Origin: Cladochytrium replicatum
Taxonomy: Eukaryota > Chytridiomycota > Chytridiomycetes > Cladochytriales > Cladochytriaceae
Assembly (NCBI GenBank): GCA_025526935.1
Contig: JAHLKD010000054.1
Span: 1 to 64,000, forward strand
Length of the DNA stretch: 64,000 nucleotides
Direction: 5' to 3'
Part shown: piece after piece, positions 33,042 to 47,300 of the stretch
Layout of the letters: the number at the start of each line of letters is the position of its first letter
Numbering within the stretch: the stretch's first letter is position 1
Translations under genes and position numbers: made by a program
Notes under the pieces: model-generated
The model's database searches: none
What the model was told of the DNA's origin: nothing
The model's input: only the letters and a program-made list of their open reading frames with translations

Positions 33042-34905
33042 TCAGTGCTGGGTGGGTGCGGGTTGGTACACTGGCGGAGGCGCTTGAGACGCGGGAGTAT
33101 TTGCCGGTGTTGGCGCTCCATAACCAGCAGCAGGGGGAGGCGCTCCATAACCAGCAGCAGGGGGAGGCGCTCCATAACCGGCCGATGGGGGTGGTGCACC
33201 ATACCCATATGCTTGCGCCGGCGCACCGTATGGAGCACCGTACGGCTGAGGTGGGGCGGGAGCGCCGTAGGGAGCACCGTATTGTTGTTGAGGCTGGTAG
33301 GCCGGAAGCTGGTTCGGAGGCTGGTAGCCGCTAAGGACTGGTGCTGCACCAGGGGGAGGTGCGTATGGGGCCGGTGCGCCGTATGGCTGGGGAGGAGCGC
33401 CGTAAGGTTGTCCCGCGGGTGGTCCGCCGTATGGTTGAGTTGTGCCGTAGGGCTGTGGAGCACCATAGGGCTGAGTGGTCGGAGGCGGGCCATAAGGAGC
33501 ACCGGCGGGAGGTGCAGCGTATGGCTGCGGTGCACCATAGGGTTGGTGAGCACCGGTAGGAGGAGCACCATAGGGCGGCTGAGGCGAGGGAGGTGCACCG
33601 TAAGGTTGGTGTGTACCGGAAGGAGGAGCTCCGTAGGGTTGGGGTGCACCAGCAGGAGGAGCTCCGTAAGGCTGTGCGGTTGGGGGGACACCGTAAGGCT
33701 GGACGGGCGACGGCGCACGGTAAGGCTGGGCGGGCGGGGGCGCAAACGCACTGGCTGCGGGGGGTTGCGCATATCCTGGAACCGGGGTGGTCGGTTTCGC
33801 AGCAACTGCATTCGCAGCAGCACTCGGGGACACCGCGTGGGAAATGATCCATGGTAGGCTTTCGGTGATAGTTCGCCCACCGCCAGACTGGCGACCGGAG
33901 GCAAAGAACCAGCCGTCTGAAGTACGCCAGACTTGGCCGAGCAACAGCCCGGTGTCATTTGTCAACGAGTTGATGCGGAAGAACGCAATAGTTCCCTTTT
34001 GCGGGGTCGAGACGCGGACATATGCGGACCGAGCTTGGGAAAGCGGAACTTGGGTAAACGAGTTGATCGTGACCACGAAACGGGTAAACTGGGCTGGCAT
34101 TTTGGAGGCATCGAAAGTGATCACTTCGTCATCTGCATCTCCGTCACCTTTACATTTAAGAGATGAGACAATGTCAAAATGGAGACTTGAGACCCACTTA
34201 CCAGTGCGATCATCGCCGCTGTGGCGAACTGATCCGTTCATGCCAGTCAATTTTTTGAAGCTGACTGAGTCGAGAACTGCACCCGCATCGCTAATAGCTG
34301 CAACGGATGCGTCCAAATCCACAACCTTGCCCTTTTTTGCCATATCCCATCCCAGTCCGACACTGAAGGTGGTCGTGTAAGGAATGGGAAAGCTCACGCC
34401 CTACCGTGAAATATAATTGTGAGCGATCCGCTGATATTTTTTGATGCAGAATTCTCTCTGCAGCTCTCTTTATCACTTTTGTACTTACTGGGAGGGCAAT
34501 CGGAATTTTCCAGTAAACCTCGATGATGACATGAAGTTCGCCCTGGGGAGTAACAGGGAGCCAGCGATCCACGACCGTATGGTTTCCGCCATTCCCAAAG
34601 AGTTGTTCCACAGGGATCTTTGCTTTTCCAATCCGGTCGTTGGATGACAGCATGTCCCAATCGAAAATGAGGAAAGCGATTTTGGAGAGCCTGTCGTCGA
34701 ACTTGAGGTTGAACGATTCGCCCCATTTCGGGTTGAGGTTCTTTTTGACGACTTTAGTCTTGTAGTGGTCGTCGTTTCCGGGCAAGTGCAGACCTTTCAC
34801 GTTTTTGATTTTTGCGAAGGGATCGCTGGACGTTCCGCCCTTGTCAGCACCCCTCAGCCCACGAGCCTCCACGATCTTAATGGTAACGTCGTTGTTGATT
34901 CGCAT
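33042..34905 (-). CDS. C2-TerD fusion with PYGAPP repeat tail
   Basis: Three exons, 34489-34905, 34202-34400 and 33042-34147, give 573 residues. Residues 5-135 form a C2 domain ([23 protein letters not shown], a [15 protein letters not shown] segment) with several loop Asp residues suited to calcium and phospholipid binding. Residues about 148-320 form a TerD domain: [31 protein letters not shown] across the second intron, then QARSAYVRV and [12 protein letters not shown]. The last 230 residues are tandem Pro/Tyr/Gly/Ala repeats ([10 protein letters not shown]-like, later AGYGAPPP). TerD domains occur in bacterial tellurite-stress operons and in the Dictyostelium CABP1 family, which also has Gly/Tyr/Pro-rich repeats. 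A membrane-associated, calcium-dependent scaffold is a reasonable inference. The second intron is 54 nt and keeps the frame open. Confidence 0.85.
33060..33760 (-). repeat. Coding PYGAPP-type tandem repeats
   Basis: About 230 codons of short repeats based on (A/T)QPYGAPP, changing near the C-terminus to AGYGAPPP. The underlying DNA is GC-rich and repetitive, which also creates long antisense and out-of-frame open frames that are not genes. Confidence 0.85.
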
Positions 34906-35366
34906 AGCTTTTCTTGCTTGTCTCTCAGTCCTACTCTGTAGCTTTGGCGGTGTGTTCCCGCACTTAAGGTTTGAGCACCAGACACGGATACCATACTGCA
35001 GACACCCTCATATGCCCAAAAATGGCTTTATGAGTCCAAAACTCCCACGCCAAAACAATTGATTCCCCCAGAGCCACACACGCAACATATGCTCTCGCCA
35101 AAGAAGTCATTTATTACCATTATTCACACAAAGTATTTCCATCTGCATGCATGCATGCATACGTTGTCGAAAATGTACTGTCTTCTCTATGATCTGTTTG
35201 CTCTGATATTTTCCAAAAATTCTTCTCTCGGCCAAACAAACATCCGAGTTATCAACATTATTGGCGGAAAATCTGAAAAATTTACACCATCACATCATGT
35301 GACACGCGGTTCCTGGGAATTGAAAAGTTTTGAACGGCGACTTTGATTCCGTTTCAACTGCCGACA
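34906..35366. other. Divergent intergenic region
   Basis: About 460 bases between the C2-TerD start (minus) and the S15-type hydrolase start (plus). A GCATGCATGCATGCAT tract lies near 35144-35160. No other element was recognised. Confidence 0.55.
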
Positions 35367-37330
35367 ATGATTTCGTTCTTCAGCTACCTGCAGGAGCACA
35401 ACCTGAATTTGTCGCCGGCACTGACAAGGTCGCTCAAGATCGACTACGATGTACGCACAACGACTCGCGACGGGATGGTCTTACTTGGAACACACTTATA
35501 TCCACGTTCAATGAACATCAACAAACCGCTTCCATTGGTGCTCATACGAAGTCCTTACGGTCGCTCAGGGTTTTATACGTTCACATATGCGCGTCCCTTA
35601 GCTGAGCGTGGGTTCCAAGTACGACAACCAGTCACCCGGTGTTGGTTGAAGATTAACTGCTTTGTTGAAGGTATTCGTTCAAAGCTGCCGGGGCACAACG
35701 CGATCGGGGTTTCCGGAGGGAACATCTTCCGATAAAGCTGCACCGTTCTACCCGTACAAATTCGAAGCGAGAGACGGAGTGGATACGATTCGTTGGATTA
35801 TGAAGCAAACTTGGTACCCTGGTGACGGGAAGGTGTTCCTGTTTGGCCTTAGCTACCTCGGTTTTGTGCAGTGGTCTCTCTTGACCGCACCAGACCTCCC
35901 TCCCGGTGTCATCGCTGGGAGCGGGATGCTGGTTGGCGCGTCCAATTTGAACGACGGCGATCTTGCTCCTTCTTGGGAAATTCTTCCCGGCGAAGATTCC
36001 GAGAATTCCGAGCATCCTCACCGACCTTACACACCCGTATTCAGCCTTGATACCGGAACGTGGTGGTTGCGCACCCTACATGCGTTCGAGAAAGGCGGGT
36101 TTGCGTTCCTCTCTGTAATTCGAGAGGGTTCAAAGAAGCCGGTTCCACCGCAGACGAAAGAGCTTTTCGAGCAACTGCCGATACTGACCATGGATGAGCG
36201 CGGCATAGGGGAAGTGACTCCGTGGTTTCGAGAGATGCAGACCACACCGCACAACGATGTGATGTACTGGGATCCAGCAAAGCGGACGCCATACGTCAAG
36301 GAAATCACCATTCCCATGTGCATGGTGTCTGGATGGGTAAGTCAAACTAATATTTCGGCCCAACACACACACATTGATCAAGATATGACAGCATGACATC
36401 TTCCTACCTGGTCTAGTTAGTGACTTCAAAATCCTCCAAGTCAAATATGCTGGCACTCCCAACCATCCACGACTGTTGATTGGCCCTTGGGAACACAACA
36501 GCATGGAAATTATGGTTTACGGGACCCTCGAGGTTACCACCCGTTTCCTCCCTCTCATTTCCGGAAATGCGGACGAAAACACAAACCCGAAATCAGTAGC
36601 ACAGGTCGCTGCATATGCGTCGACTGGAGGCGAGAGGGTACTTCCAGTTCGTCTGTTCGTGCAGGGGTCGAACGTATGGAAAGAATTCGCGACATTCCCA
36701 CCAAAATCATACGCCACCCCTAAGAAATGGTACCTGCGTTCGGGAAGTGCGATTGACCTAGTCGCACCAACTGAACCCATCGAAGTGGACAAAGATGTCG
36801 GATTTGACACCTATGTTTATGATCCCAGAGATCCCACTCCTCAAGTCGGCGGCCCGAAGCTATACGGAGCAGGTCCGGAGGATCAGCGCACTCTGGAGTC
36901 CCGCTCAGATGTCCTTGTGTACACCTCTGCTCCCCTAACCTCTGAGTATGAAACCATTTCGGACGATATACATCTGGTTCTGTACGCCTCATCCAGTTCC
37001 AAGTACACCGACTTCGTTGCACGGTTGTGTGACGTCGACCTCTCTGGTGTCAGCAAAAATATTACAGACGGGGTGATCCGTCTCGACGGGAGCGGCGAGG
37101 CGGAAGCAGTGCGATGCTTCAGGATCAACTTGAGCCCGACGGCGTACTGCTTCAAGAAGGGACATAGGATCAGGTTGCAGGTTTGCAGTGCGGCGTTTCC
37201 GAGGTTCTCGAGGAGCATGAATACCGCCGAGCATTTCTCGACGGCCACTGAAATGCGGGCGGCGACACAAAAGGTGATGAGATCGGGCTTGACCCTTTCT
37301 CATATTGTGATTCCGACCAAGGATTTGTAA
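35367..37330 (+). CDS. CocE/NonD family hydrolase (X-Pro peptidase S15 fold)
   Basis: Three exons, 35367-35618, 35671-36336 and 36392-37330, give 618 residues. The alpha/beta hydrolase half holds IDYDVRTTTRDGMVLLGTHLYP, LIRSPYGRSG, VQSCRGTTRSG and the nucleophile elbow FLFGLSYLGF (Ser in GLSYLG). The later SGWHDIFLPG segment supplies the acid region and LIGPWEHNSM the histidine. The C-terminal half is the jelly-roll of the PepX/CocE group (VGGPKLYGAGPEDQ, VLVYTSAPL, RIRLQVCSAAFPRFSR). Members hydrolyse esters, amides or acyl peptides; the substrate here is unknown. No signal peptide is seen, so it is probably intracellular. It is a complete gene, convergent with UBC7. Confidence 0.88.
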
Positions 37331-37579
37331 ATGCGGTTTTTCGTTGATGCAAGCATGATAGTGTGGTGAAGTTCTATGTTGGTTTGACTTCTTATTGTTT
37401 TTCCGGATATATTTCGATGTTCTGTTTCTGACGAGGGGGAACGATGGCCAAAAATATGATTATCATTCGTATCATCTTAAACTGCGTTATGTGGTTGATC
37501 AGCTCGGGACCACCGTCGACAGGTGAGACAATTGATTATCAACAGCAGTTTATTACATAGAGTCCCAACGTAGTAATCT

Positions 37580-38299
37580 TCAGTCCAATCCGAGGGACTT
37601 GCGAACACTCGCCCCAACAACGCGGTCAAACTCTGGCCTGTTTGTTCTCCACATCTTTGAAGCCTCAATATTCGCACCGCTCTCGTCATTGGGCTCTGTA
37701 AACGATCTGAGTGAGCCCACCGTTGCAAGTTGTCAATCAGAGGGCACACCTGCGAGCATAGACACTACCGACAGCAGTATCTTTTCAACGGACTGAACGG
37801 GAGACCAGCGCTCCGATGCATGTTCATACATGTTCGGGTCGTCCCCTGGTGGGTGTAAGATGGAAATACAGACGGTCCCGTCGGTGTAAACTGATAATCC
37901 AAGATCAATAAGAGAAAATGACAAAGCATTGGCATACCGTTGGGATGGAAAATGTGGCTCGTGAACTTCATGACCGGAGGTGAGAGAGGATAATCTTGGG
38001 GAAACGTCAATGTAGCAGCAAACACTCCGTTCTCATAAGGAGTCTTCTCCGGACCACTAGAATATAGAATGAGTGCTACAGAATGCTGGATGAGACATGT
38101 AGACCCACAGAATGAGAGCATCCCACACGAAGATGTTGTCTTCTGTGACGGGACCGGCCAAGATGCCCTCCGGTGCATTGAGAGTAAGCTCTGTGTTCCA
38201 AAAAGAGCAATTAAAGCCAAATGTATCTCAATGCTGGCGTTGGTTACCCTTGTACTCCGTCATCAAGCGCTTCATCGCCGTCGATCGGCTGCGATTCAT
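37580..38299 (-). CDS. UBC7: Ubiquitin-conjugating enzyme E2, UBC7/UBE2G2 type
   Basis: Five exons (38248-38299, 38109-38190, 37938-38056, 37750-37890, 37580-37695) give 169 residues, close to the 165 of human UBE2G2. Recognisable blocks are [60 protein letters not shown] (catalytic Cys), the acidic-loop insert [37 protein letters not shown] and a C-terminal RKSLGLD. The insert after the catalytic Cys marks the UBC7/CDC34 group. In yeast and animals UBC7 works with HRD1 and related ligases at the ER membrane in ER-associated degradation. The second intron uses GTGGGT and was fixed by phase. The start at 38299 was chosen because it opens the frame; an internal Met at 38275 is possible. Confidence 0.92.
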
Positions 38300-38328
38300 C
38301 TGTGCTGTGGCTTGTTGAGGTTTCTGAC
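38300..38328. promoter_or_regulatory. 29-bp divergent start-to-start interval
   Basis: Only 29 bases separate the start codons of UBC7 (minus) and KRR1 (plus). The transcripts must overlap or begin inside each other's coding region, or one gene uses a different start. If UBC7 starts at 38275 the gap is 53 bases. Confidence 0.6.
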
Positions 38329-39934
<1,606 letters not shown>

Positions 39935-40031
39935 TCGTGGATCTTGATTAAGAAAATACGATAATCGCATTATTTGCAGAGAATTTGTGAGATTCTGCAA
40001 CAAATTTGTGACTTCGAAAGCTGAGAGTTTC

Positions 40032-41560
40032 ATGGCTGAGGGCAGGTCGTCGTATGGATCATCGCCAGCGCACGAAGACTCTCAAGCAGAGTATAGCGCT
40101 ATCATGAACGACATAACCGTCGAGGACGAAACATTTTCGCACTCTGGCACAATCGAGGAACCACGAAAAGAGAGTATCGACAACGAAGAACACCCCAACG
40201 TTGGGCCACCACCCGATGGAGGCTACGGCTGGGTTGTCGTGTTCGCCAGTTTCGGTAGTTTGTGCATTCAGACACATTAAGCTAAACTCAATTCTTCTGA
40301 CTAAGTCACACATGTCATTGTGCTGGGGATCCAGTATTCTTGGGGCGTATATCAGTCCCACTTTCTTCTCGAAGACATATTTAAAGGAACATCTCAACCG
40401 GTTCTTTCATTCGTCGGCACTCTCGCAACCGGAACACTGTACCTTTTCGGGATTCTCTCCGGCCGCCTGGCGGAACGCTTTGGTTTCCGGACCATGCTTT
40501 CTATCGGCTCGCTCTTCCTTGTTCTGTCGTTAGTCCTAGCGTCGTTCGCAACGGAAGTATGGCATCTGCTTCTGACGCAAGGATTCATGTTTGGTTTGGG
40601 ATCGAGCATTGCATTTTTCCCGGCGGTGAGCTTGCCAAGTCAATGGTTCGACAAGCGCCGGTCGATTGCCACTGGCGTCGCGATGTCGGGATCAGGTATT
40701 GGCGGATTTATCTTTGCGATTGCTGTTGGGAAGCTGTTGGTGACAGTTGATTTTCGATGGACGCTGAGAATCATTGCTCTGATCGTTCTAGGTACGAGCT
40801 CTACCTTCGATACGCTTCCTACTGTTAAATGATGACTACCAAGTATCTATGAGTGTTGTGATCCTCCTGGTTAGGGTTCGAATTCCACCCAAACCACGCG
40901 GAGGAACGGATTGGAGCGTTTTCAAAGATTCGCGGTTCATCCTTCTTCTCATTATGGGCCTCTTTGCAAACTTTGGCTTCTTCGTACCGTACATCTTCCT
41001 GCCTAGGTGACCACACGCTTCTGCCCTTCCTTCAAATACTCAAACTTGGTTTTTCTCGATGCAGCTACGGCGTCAAGCAGATCGGACTGACACTCGAGCA
41101 AGGTTCATTCATCCTCTCCATCACAAACTTGGGATCCGCTGCCGGTCGAATTGCTCTTGGGATGGGTGCAGATCAATACTTTGGCACGATCAACATGCTC
41201 ACCATCTGCATGTTGACAGGCGCCATGTGTGTGCTAGTTTGGTGGCCGTTCACTGATTCCTTTGGAAACCTCCTTAGCTTTGGGTTCGTCAGTGCTTTTT
41301 TCTCTGGTGGATTTGCATCGATGATGCCTGTCGTCATGGCGGGACTGTTTGGTGTGGAAAGGTTACCGAGTTTGATGGGGACGCTGTACACTACATCTGC
41401 GGTGGGGACGGTCGCGGGGAGCCCAGTGGCGGGTGCTATTATTGATGCAGAGGGGTGGATCCCTGCGATGATTTATACAGGGTGCTTGACCCTGACTTCG
41501 ATCACGTTCTTGCTTATTGTGCGGTTCATGGCAAGCAGGAAGATCTTTACGAGAATATAG
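40032..41560 (+). CDS. Monocarboxylate-transporter-like MFS protein, copy 1
   Basis: Four exons, 40032-40254, 40306-40791, 40844-41006 and 41065-41560, give 455 residues. After a hydrophilic N-terminus of about 60 residues comes the MCT hallmark PPPDGGYGWVVVFASF, which in this family marks the start of the first helix. About twelve hydrophobic segments follow, with GRLAERFGFRTM in the loop after helix 2-3 and KRRSIATGVAMSGSGIGGF. The family moves monocarboxylates or related solutes across membranes; in fungi many relatives have unknown substrates. The acceptor of intron 2 was placed at 40843 because only that gives VSMSVVILLVRVRIPP in frame. It starts 97 bases after KRR1 and is followed by a tandem copy. 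Confidence 0.87.
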
Positions 41561-41723
41561 ATTGATGGCGAAGTACCACAATGATCTGAATGGAAAAAGT
41601 AAGGAGATCTTTCAGTGATCACAAGGATATTGTGAATTAACAACATAGAATGACATCTTTTGCGCAGCGTCGAATTTCAAATGAAAATTTGTCACCGTTT
41701 GCTCAGCGAAAAGCTGTCCCATC

Positions 41724-43261
41724 ATGGCAGCCGAGAGTCCGTCTTTGCTGTCCGCGCATGAAGATAATACCCGAGCGAATCACAGCACCGTTAAACTAAA
41801 CTTCACCGTTGAGGATGACACCAACATTCCGTTAGTCTGCGAGGCATTGGGCGACGAATCTGGAAAATACAAAGTCAACAACGAGGAGCATGCTAGACTT
41901 GAGCCTCCACCTGATGGCGGGTACGGCTGGGTTGTCGTTTTTTCAAGTTTCGGTAGGACTGTTGGTTTCCTTTTACAATCAGAGCTGATGCTTGTTTCCG
42001 CTTTAGTGACGCATGTCATCGTTCTTGGAATACAATACTCCTGGGGCGTCTATCAATCACATTTTCTTCTTCAAAACACATTCAATGGCATATCTCAGCC
42101 TGTGCTGTCGTTTGTCGGTACTCTCGCTACGGGCACCCTCTATCTTTTTGGGATGATCTCCGGCCGTCTCGCAGAGCGCTTCGGGTTCCGGACCATGCTT
42201 TCCATCGGCTCTCTTCTCATAGTCGGATCATTGGTCCTAGCGTCATTTGCAACCGAATTGTGGCATCTGCTGCTCACACAAGGATTCATGTTTGGGTTGG
42301 GCTCGAGCTTTGCTTTTTTCCCGGCGGTGAGCTTGCCAAGTCAGTGGTTTGAGAAGCGGAGGTCTGTCGCGACGGGAATGGCAATGTCGGGTTCTGGTAT
42401 CGGTGGATTTGTTTTTTCGATTGTTGTGGGAAAGTTGTTGGTGTCAGTCGATTTTCGATGGACGCTGAGAATCATTGCTTTGATCGTCCTAGGTACGAGC
42501 TCTACCTTCGCTATGCTTCCTACTGTTGAATGATCACTGCCAAGTATCTATGACCGTTGTGATCATCCTCGTGAGGGTTCGAATTCCACCGAAACGCCGT
42601 GGAGGAACAGACTGGACTGTATTCAAGGAGCCTCGCTTTATCCTCCTCCTTGTTATGGGGCTCTTCGCAAACTTTGGCTTTTTCATACCATTTATTTTCC
42701 TTCCAAGGTGACAGAACTTACCCGTCGTATTTGGCGAGATGATCCTAAGAGTCAATCTTTTATAGTTATGGCGTTAAGCAACTTGGCTTGAGTCTTGAAC
42801 AGGGCTCATTTATACTCTCGATCACAAACTTGGGATCAGCAGCCGGCCGGATCGTTCTCGGGATGGGTGCAGACCAGTATTTTGGCAAGATCAACATGCT
42901 CACCATTTGCATGTTGACAAGCGCAATCTGCGTGCTAGCTTGGTGGCCTTTCACTGATTCGTTCGGCAACCTCTTGAGTTTCGGATTCGTGAGTGCTTTC
43001 TTTTCTGGAGGATTTATATCCATGATGCCTGTTGTTATCGCGGGACTGTTTGGTGTGGAGAGGCTGCCTAGTTTGATGGGAACACAGTATACCACGTCCG
43101 CAGTGGGAACCTTTGCGGGGAGTCCGGTGGCGGGGGCCATTATCGAAGCGAAAGGGTGGGTACCGGCGATGATCTATGCGGGGTGCTTGACGTTGATCTC
43201 GGTCATGTTGTTGCTTGCGGTACGGTTCATGGAGACCAAAAAGATTTTTGCAAGAATATGA
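41724..43261 (+). CDS. Monocarboxylate-transporter-like MFS protein, copy 2
   Basis: Four exons, 41724-41952, 42007-42492, 42545-42707 and 42766-43261, give 457 residues. Exons 2, 3 and 4 have exactly the same lengths as in copy 1 (486, 163 and 496), and all introns lie at the same sites. The N-terminal tail has diverged, while PPPDGGYGWVVVFSSF, GRLAERFGFRTM and the helices are conserved. It is a tandem duplicate with intact coding capacity; substrate differences cannot be judged. Confidence 0.87.
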
Positions 43262-44360
43262 TATGACGAATGATTGGGATACAGCATTTACTGTAATGGA
43301 ATGTCGATTGGATTTATTTACACCATGAAACAAACTAGACAATGTAGTTGCTAACTATAAATCGAATGTCCTTGTAAGCATCTGTTATTTTGATGGTTTC
43401 TCCTGTTTGTATGACTTCTGTTTGAATTCTGTAAATTGTTCCCTTTCATTCGTTCTTCTTGACCGCACTTCAACTCTTTTCTTCATTTTCTGAACACCAA
43501 TCGAGCTACACGTTCTTGATTTACAGCATCAGTCAATCTTCACATTTCGTTCTTCAAGACAGTACTGACGAGTTGGTGGTGGTGGTGGTGGGGGGGGTGG
43601 GGGGGGTGGTTTGGGACACTTCACGCTCTCTTATTCCCATCTGTCTATTTTTTGACACTCTTGGCAACCTCTCGACCGGGACGAGCATCACCCTCACGCA
43701 TCCATTAGCCTTCGCCTTATTGTGCTGTTTCTGCGTCCTCCAATGATGTCTCATGAGTCGTCATCACGAAAGACGGATCAAGGGGTGGGTCGTCGGGACC
43801 GAGTATTTCGAGAATATGACGCCAATAGGACTGAGCTCGACTGCTCTCATCCAAAGCTAAGAATACAGATACTATAAATCAAACGAGATTTGGAAAAGAA
43901 GTTATAACTGTGCGCGAAATATCGGCGTGGAAATCACTTCTTCGCTTGGTGACCAAAAGATTCTGATCGGCAAACGGAATCCTGACATATTCTTTAGGGA
44001 AAGTTTTAAAAGACCGAGGAAGTGAGAAATACCTGATTGGCCATCTGGATATCCTCCAGTCAGATCCGAATATCCAAACATACCCGGCGATGAACAAGTT
44101 CTCCAAACGCTGGTCATGAATTCAATTGTCAAATACAACGATCAGGATCACCAAATCTTTCACTCACAGGCTTGGTTGGTAGTGTCACATGCAGTGTATT
44201 CCTCGCGTTTTGGCATCTTAGCCCATTCGAACCAGATTTACGGCTCTGCATATGTTCTTCGGTTTGCGATGTACATCATTTTCGGCTCTTCTGAACCACC
44301 TCACTCTTTCCCACGCCCATTTCTACCAAATTCCAGTGTGGCTTTAACACCTGGAAATTG
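43262..44360. other. Intergenic region with G-rich tract
   Basis: About 1.1 kb between copy 2 of the transporter and the CHD-like gene. It contains the G-rich tract listed separately. Short frames here have no motifs. Confidence 0.55.
43575..43615. repeat. G-rich tract, possible G-quadruplex
   Basis: Five GGT units run into two long G runs separated by single T bases and end in GGTTTGGG, all on the plus strand. Four or more runs of at least three G with short loops fit a quadruplex-forming sequence. Confidence 0.7.
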
Positions 44361-47300
44361 ATGGACCTTCAACCATTGGGGAACGGAACAACGGACGACG
44401 GCGGTGGACTGCCGGACGGTGTCATCTCCGCCGCTATCTCACCATCGAAACCTGCAACGCAAAATCTTCAGCGAATCGAGGCAGAGACCCCTGTTGACAA
44501 GATTCTGTCTGTGAGAGTCACAGATGGCAACAAAGTACAATACCTATGCGCTGTAAGTATGATCGCTCAAGTTTTACTTTAACTCCGTTTTCCAACTAGA
44601 TTTTCTTCGCTAAAAATCCTGGATTTCAGTTTGGATCACAGGAAGCTTACTGGATCAACGCTGAAGACCTGGAGAATATCGAGCCGTTGCTGCAGGAATT
44701 CATCGAACGTCGGGCGAAGCGTGGGTCGGCTGGTCCTAACCATTCTCGCTCGAATATTGACGCGACCGAAAGCAGAGAATCACCCGCTCGAACTTCTCAA
44801 TCTCCAATCGAAGCGAAACCTGGCCCATCTCGACTAAGTCAGAAATCAGCACCGGATATATCTACATCGCCGATGCGTGACGACGTCTTTGATAGCGTGA
44901 CGCAGGCTGAGAATGCAATATTCTCAACCTCTCTGCGTTCTGAGGTTGAGCTGGGGAACGTTCAATTAACTTCAAAAGAGAAGGGACAAAAGCCTGCTGA
45001 AAGTGCAAAATCTGCAAAAAATGGAGTCAAAGCTGGGAAGCGACGACATTTGGGAACGGATCATGGGGATCATGACGGATCAGTGTCCGACACATACCAG
45101 GCTACTAAAAAAAGACGGTGTGGTCCAGCTCGCTCGGCTAAAGCTACCGCGCATGGGAATGGAGAAGATGCAGACGCAACTGCTCAGGATTACTCCCGCC
45201 GAACCGCAAAAGTTATTGTTGGGAAGAAGGAAGGGAAAGCGGGGAAAGTGCTCTATAAAGTTCGGTGGGACGATGGATCGGAAAATTGGGTATTGAATCC
45301 AGCCATCTGATTTTTCCCCTGAGTGTTTATTCGTTTTCTCTAGGTCCCAATCAGAGAAGCTACACCATTTCTCTCGCTGATTGAAGGATATGAGCACTTT
45401 CTAGATCCCACCATTGCTTTAGCGCAAAGAGCGGAGACACCAGTGACATACAATAGCCGCTCCTCTCACACTCCCGACGATCCCTCTCCACAGATTGCTG
45501 ACGAATATGAGTACGATCGCCAGGAAGAGCGGCGAACGCTATCACCGCACGAAGATGAATTGCCCGGCGACGAACCGGCTGAAAGTGGCCCAGTCGATGC
45601 TGAAATGCTTCACCAACGGCTGATTGATGCTGGGGGGAAAGCGCATGAGCCAGTTGATAGGAGTGAAAAGTCACCAAAAGAGATGGAACTTTATCCCTTT
45701 GGTCATACGCCGAACGATGCTGAAGGAGCCGAAGAAGCTCCCCGAAACGAAGTGGGGGAGGATATCACCAATGGAATGGCAGAGAAATTGCCAAGTGGGG
45801 AACTCAGCATGGATGCTGAGATGACTACTCCTGCAAATCCAGTATACGGAGATGACGTGGCAATGGGCAGTGTTGTGTTGGATGTCCAATCAATTTCGGA
45901 ACACGGCACAAGGATGAACGCCCAATCACTCCCCGAAGCAACTGAAGTATTCGGAGTTCCACCTATTGCAAATAGAACTGACAAGATGGGAGCGATGGAG
46001 CTTGACGAAGTAGGAAGCTTGGAGATGATTGGGAGTTCACCACCCTTTCATCTTGGCGATTACTCTGACGCAGTTATCGAGCTTGTTGAGCGTTCGGCAA
46101 GCCCTCAGCGTTTCGACGAAGGCGAACATCCTGGGTCAGAATCAAGAAAAGAGGCAAAGATGGTGCCGTTAAGACGAAGCTTTGAGGTTGTAATCGAAAG
46201 CAAGAAACAAACTAAGTTGCCCACCACATCGTCTTCGGAAGTTGACGAGAGTGACAATGGCGATCAAGAAGACAGCACTAGTGTGATTGGAGAAGACGAA
46301 GGTGATGAGGATGAAGCAGATGTTATAGTGAAAAGTAGAGGGTATAAAGGTCAACGCCGCCGTATCATTGAATCAAGTTCACCAGTTGATTATAATGAGG
46401 GACATGAAAGAAACGACGAAGTCGGGGAAGACTCAGATGACGATGACGATGGAATTTATCTTAGAGGAGATCACCACACCGTTTGCAGTGTCTGCAATCG
46501 TGGCAAGGTTCGAAAGAGCAAGAAGAAAAGCGAAGAAGCAGCTTTGGAAGGTGATCTTGGAGAGCTCCTGGGATGCATTAACTGCGCAATCACAACACAT
46601 GAGAACTGCCTTAAGAAAACCATCCGCGTTGTCAATGGCTACACGTGCCCAGTTTGTTCCGTGAGCTCAGGCAAGTGTGACTTCTGCGGCGAGGAACGTG
46701 GAGTTGGAAAGGGTAAACATGAGCGCAGCGTCCTGTTTCGATGTGAGCGATGTGGGATCGGGGCACACTGGACGTGTCTCTCCTCTGAATACCAGCGGAG
46801 GATCGTAACAGATGTGTTTGGGGACGATACTGGGGACGGTGTGCCGGGAAGCGCGGAATGGTTTGCTAGCACATGGCGATGTGTAGACTGCCGCGTATAT
46901 TCAGAAACTGTCGAGCTCATTCTGACATATCGAGACATGCCAATATCCGAAGGTGAACCACAAATCAAGACGGCAACGATCGATTCAGTCAAACTTGCTG
47001 AGAGCTTCAAAAGAGATTACTATGTCAAGTTTGTGGGCCTCGCATACCGACACTGTCGGTGGGTGAGCGGCGCATGGATCGAAAGGATGAAATCACTTCG
47101 TATCAAGGTGCGCATCTTTTGGAACCGAGTGGAAAACGAGAACAGCACCATGGTCGCGTTTTCCCCTTCGCGACGGCGTGTATGGCCAAAGAGTGTTTCG
47201 GCATCGTTCAATCAGAACTACGTCTCAGTGGACAAGATCTTGGATGTATCGAAAACGAAGAACGGTTCGGTACCTGGATCTGTGTTGGTCAAGTGGCGGG

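Noticed and set aside
33030-33958. Long plus-strand and alternative minus-strand frames across the C2-TerD repeat tail
   Set aside because: They arise from the GC-rich PYGAPP repeats; the frame joined to C2 and TerD by clean introns is the real one.
40874-40885. tRNA B-box-like GGTTCGAATTCC in the MCT-like gene
   Set aside because: It encodes the conserved VRIPP segment, occurs in both duplicates, and no cloverleaf or A box is present.
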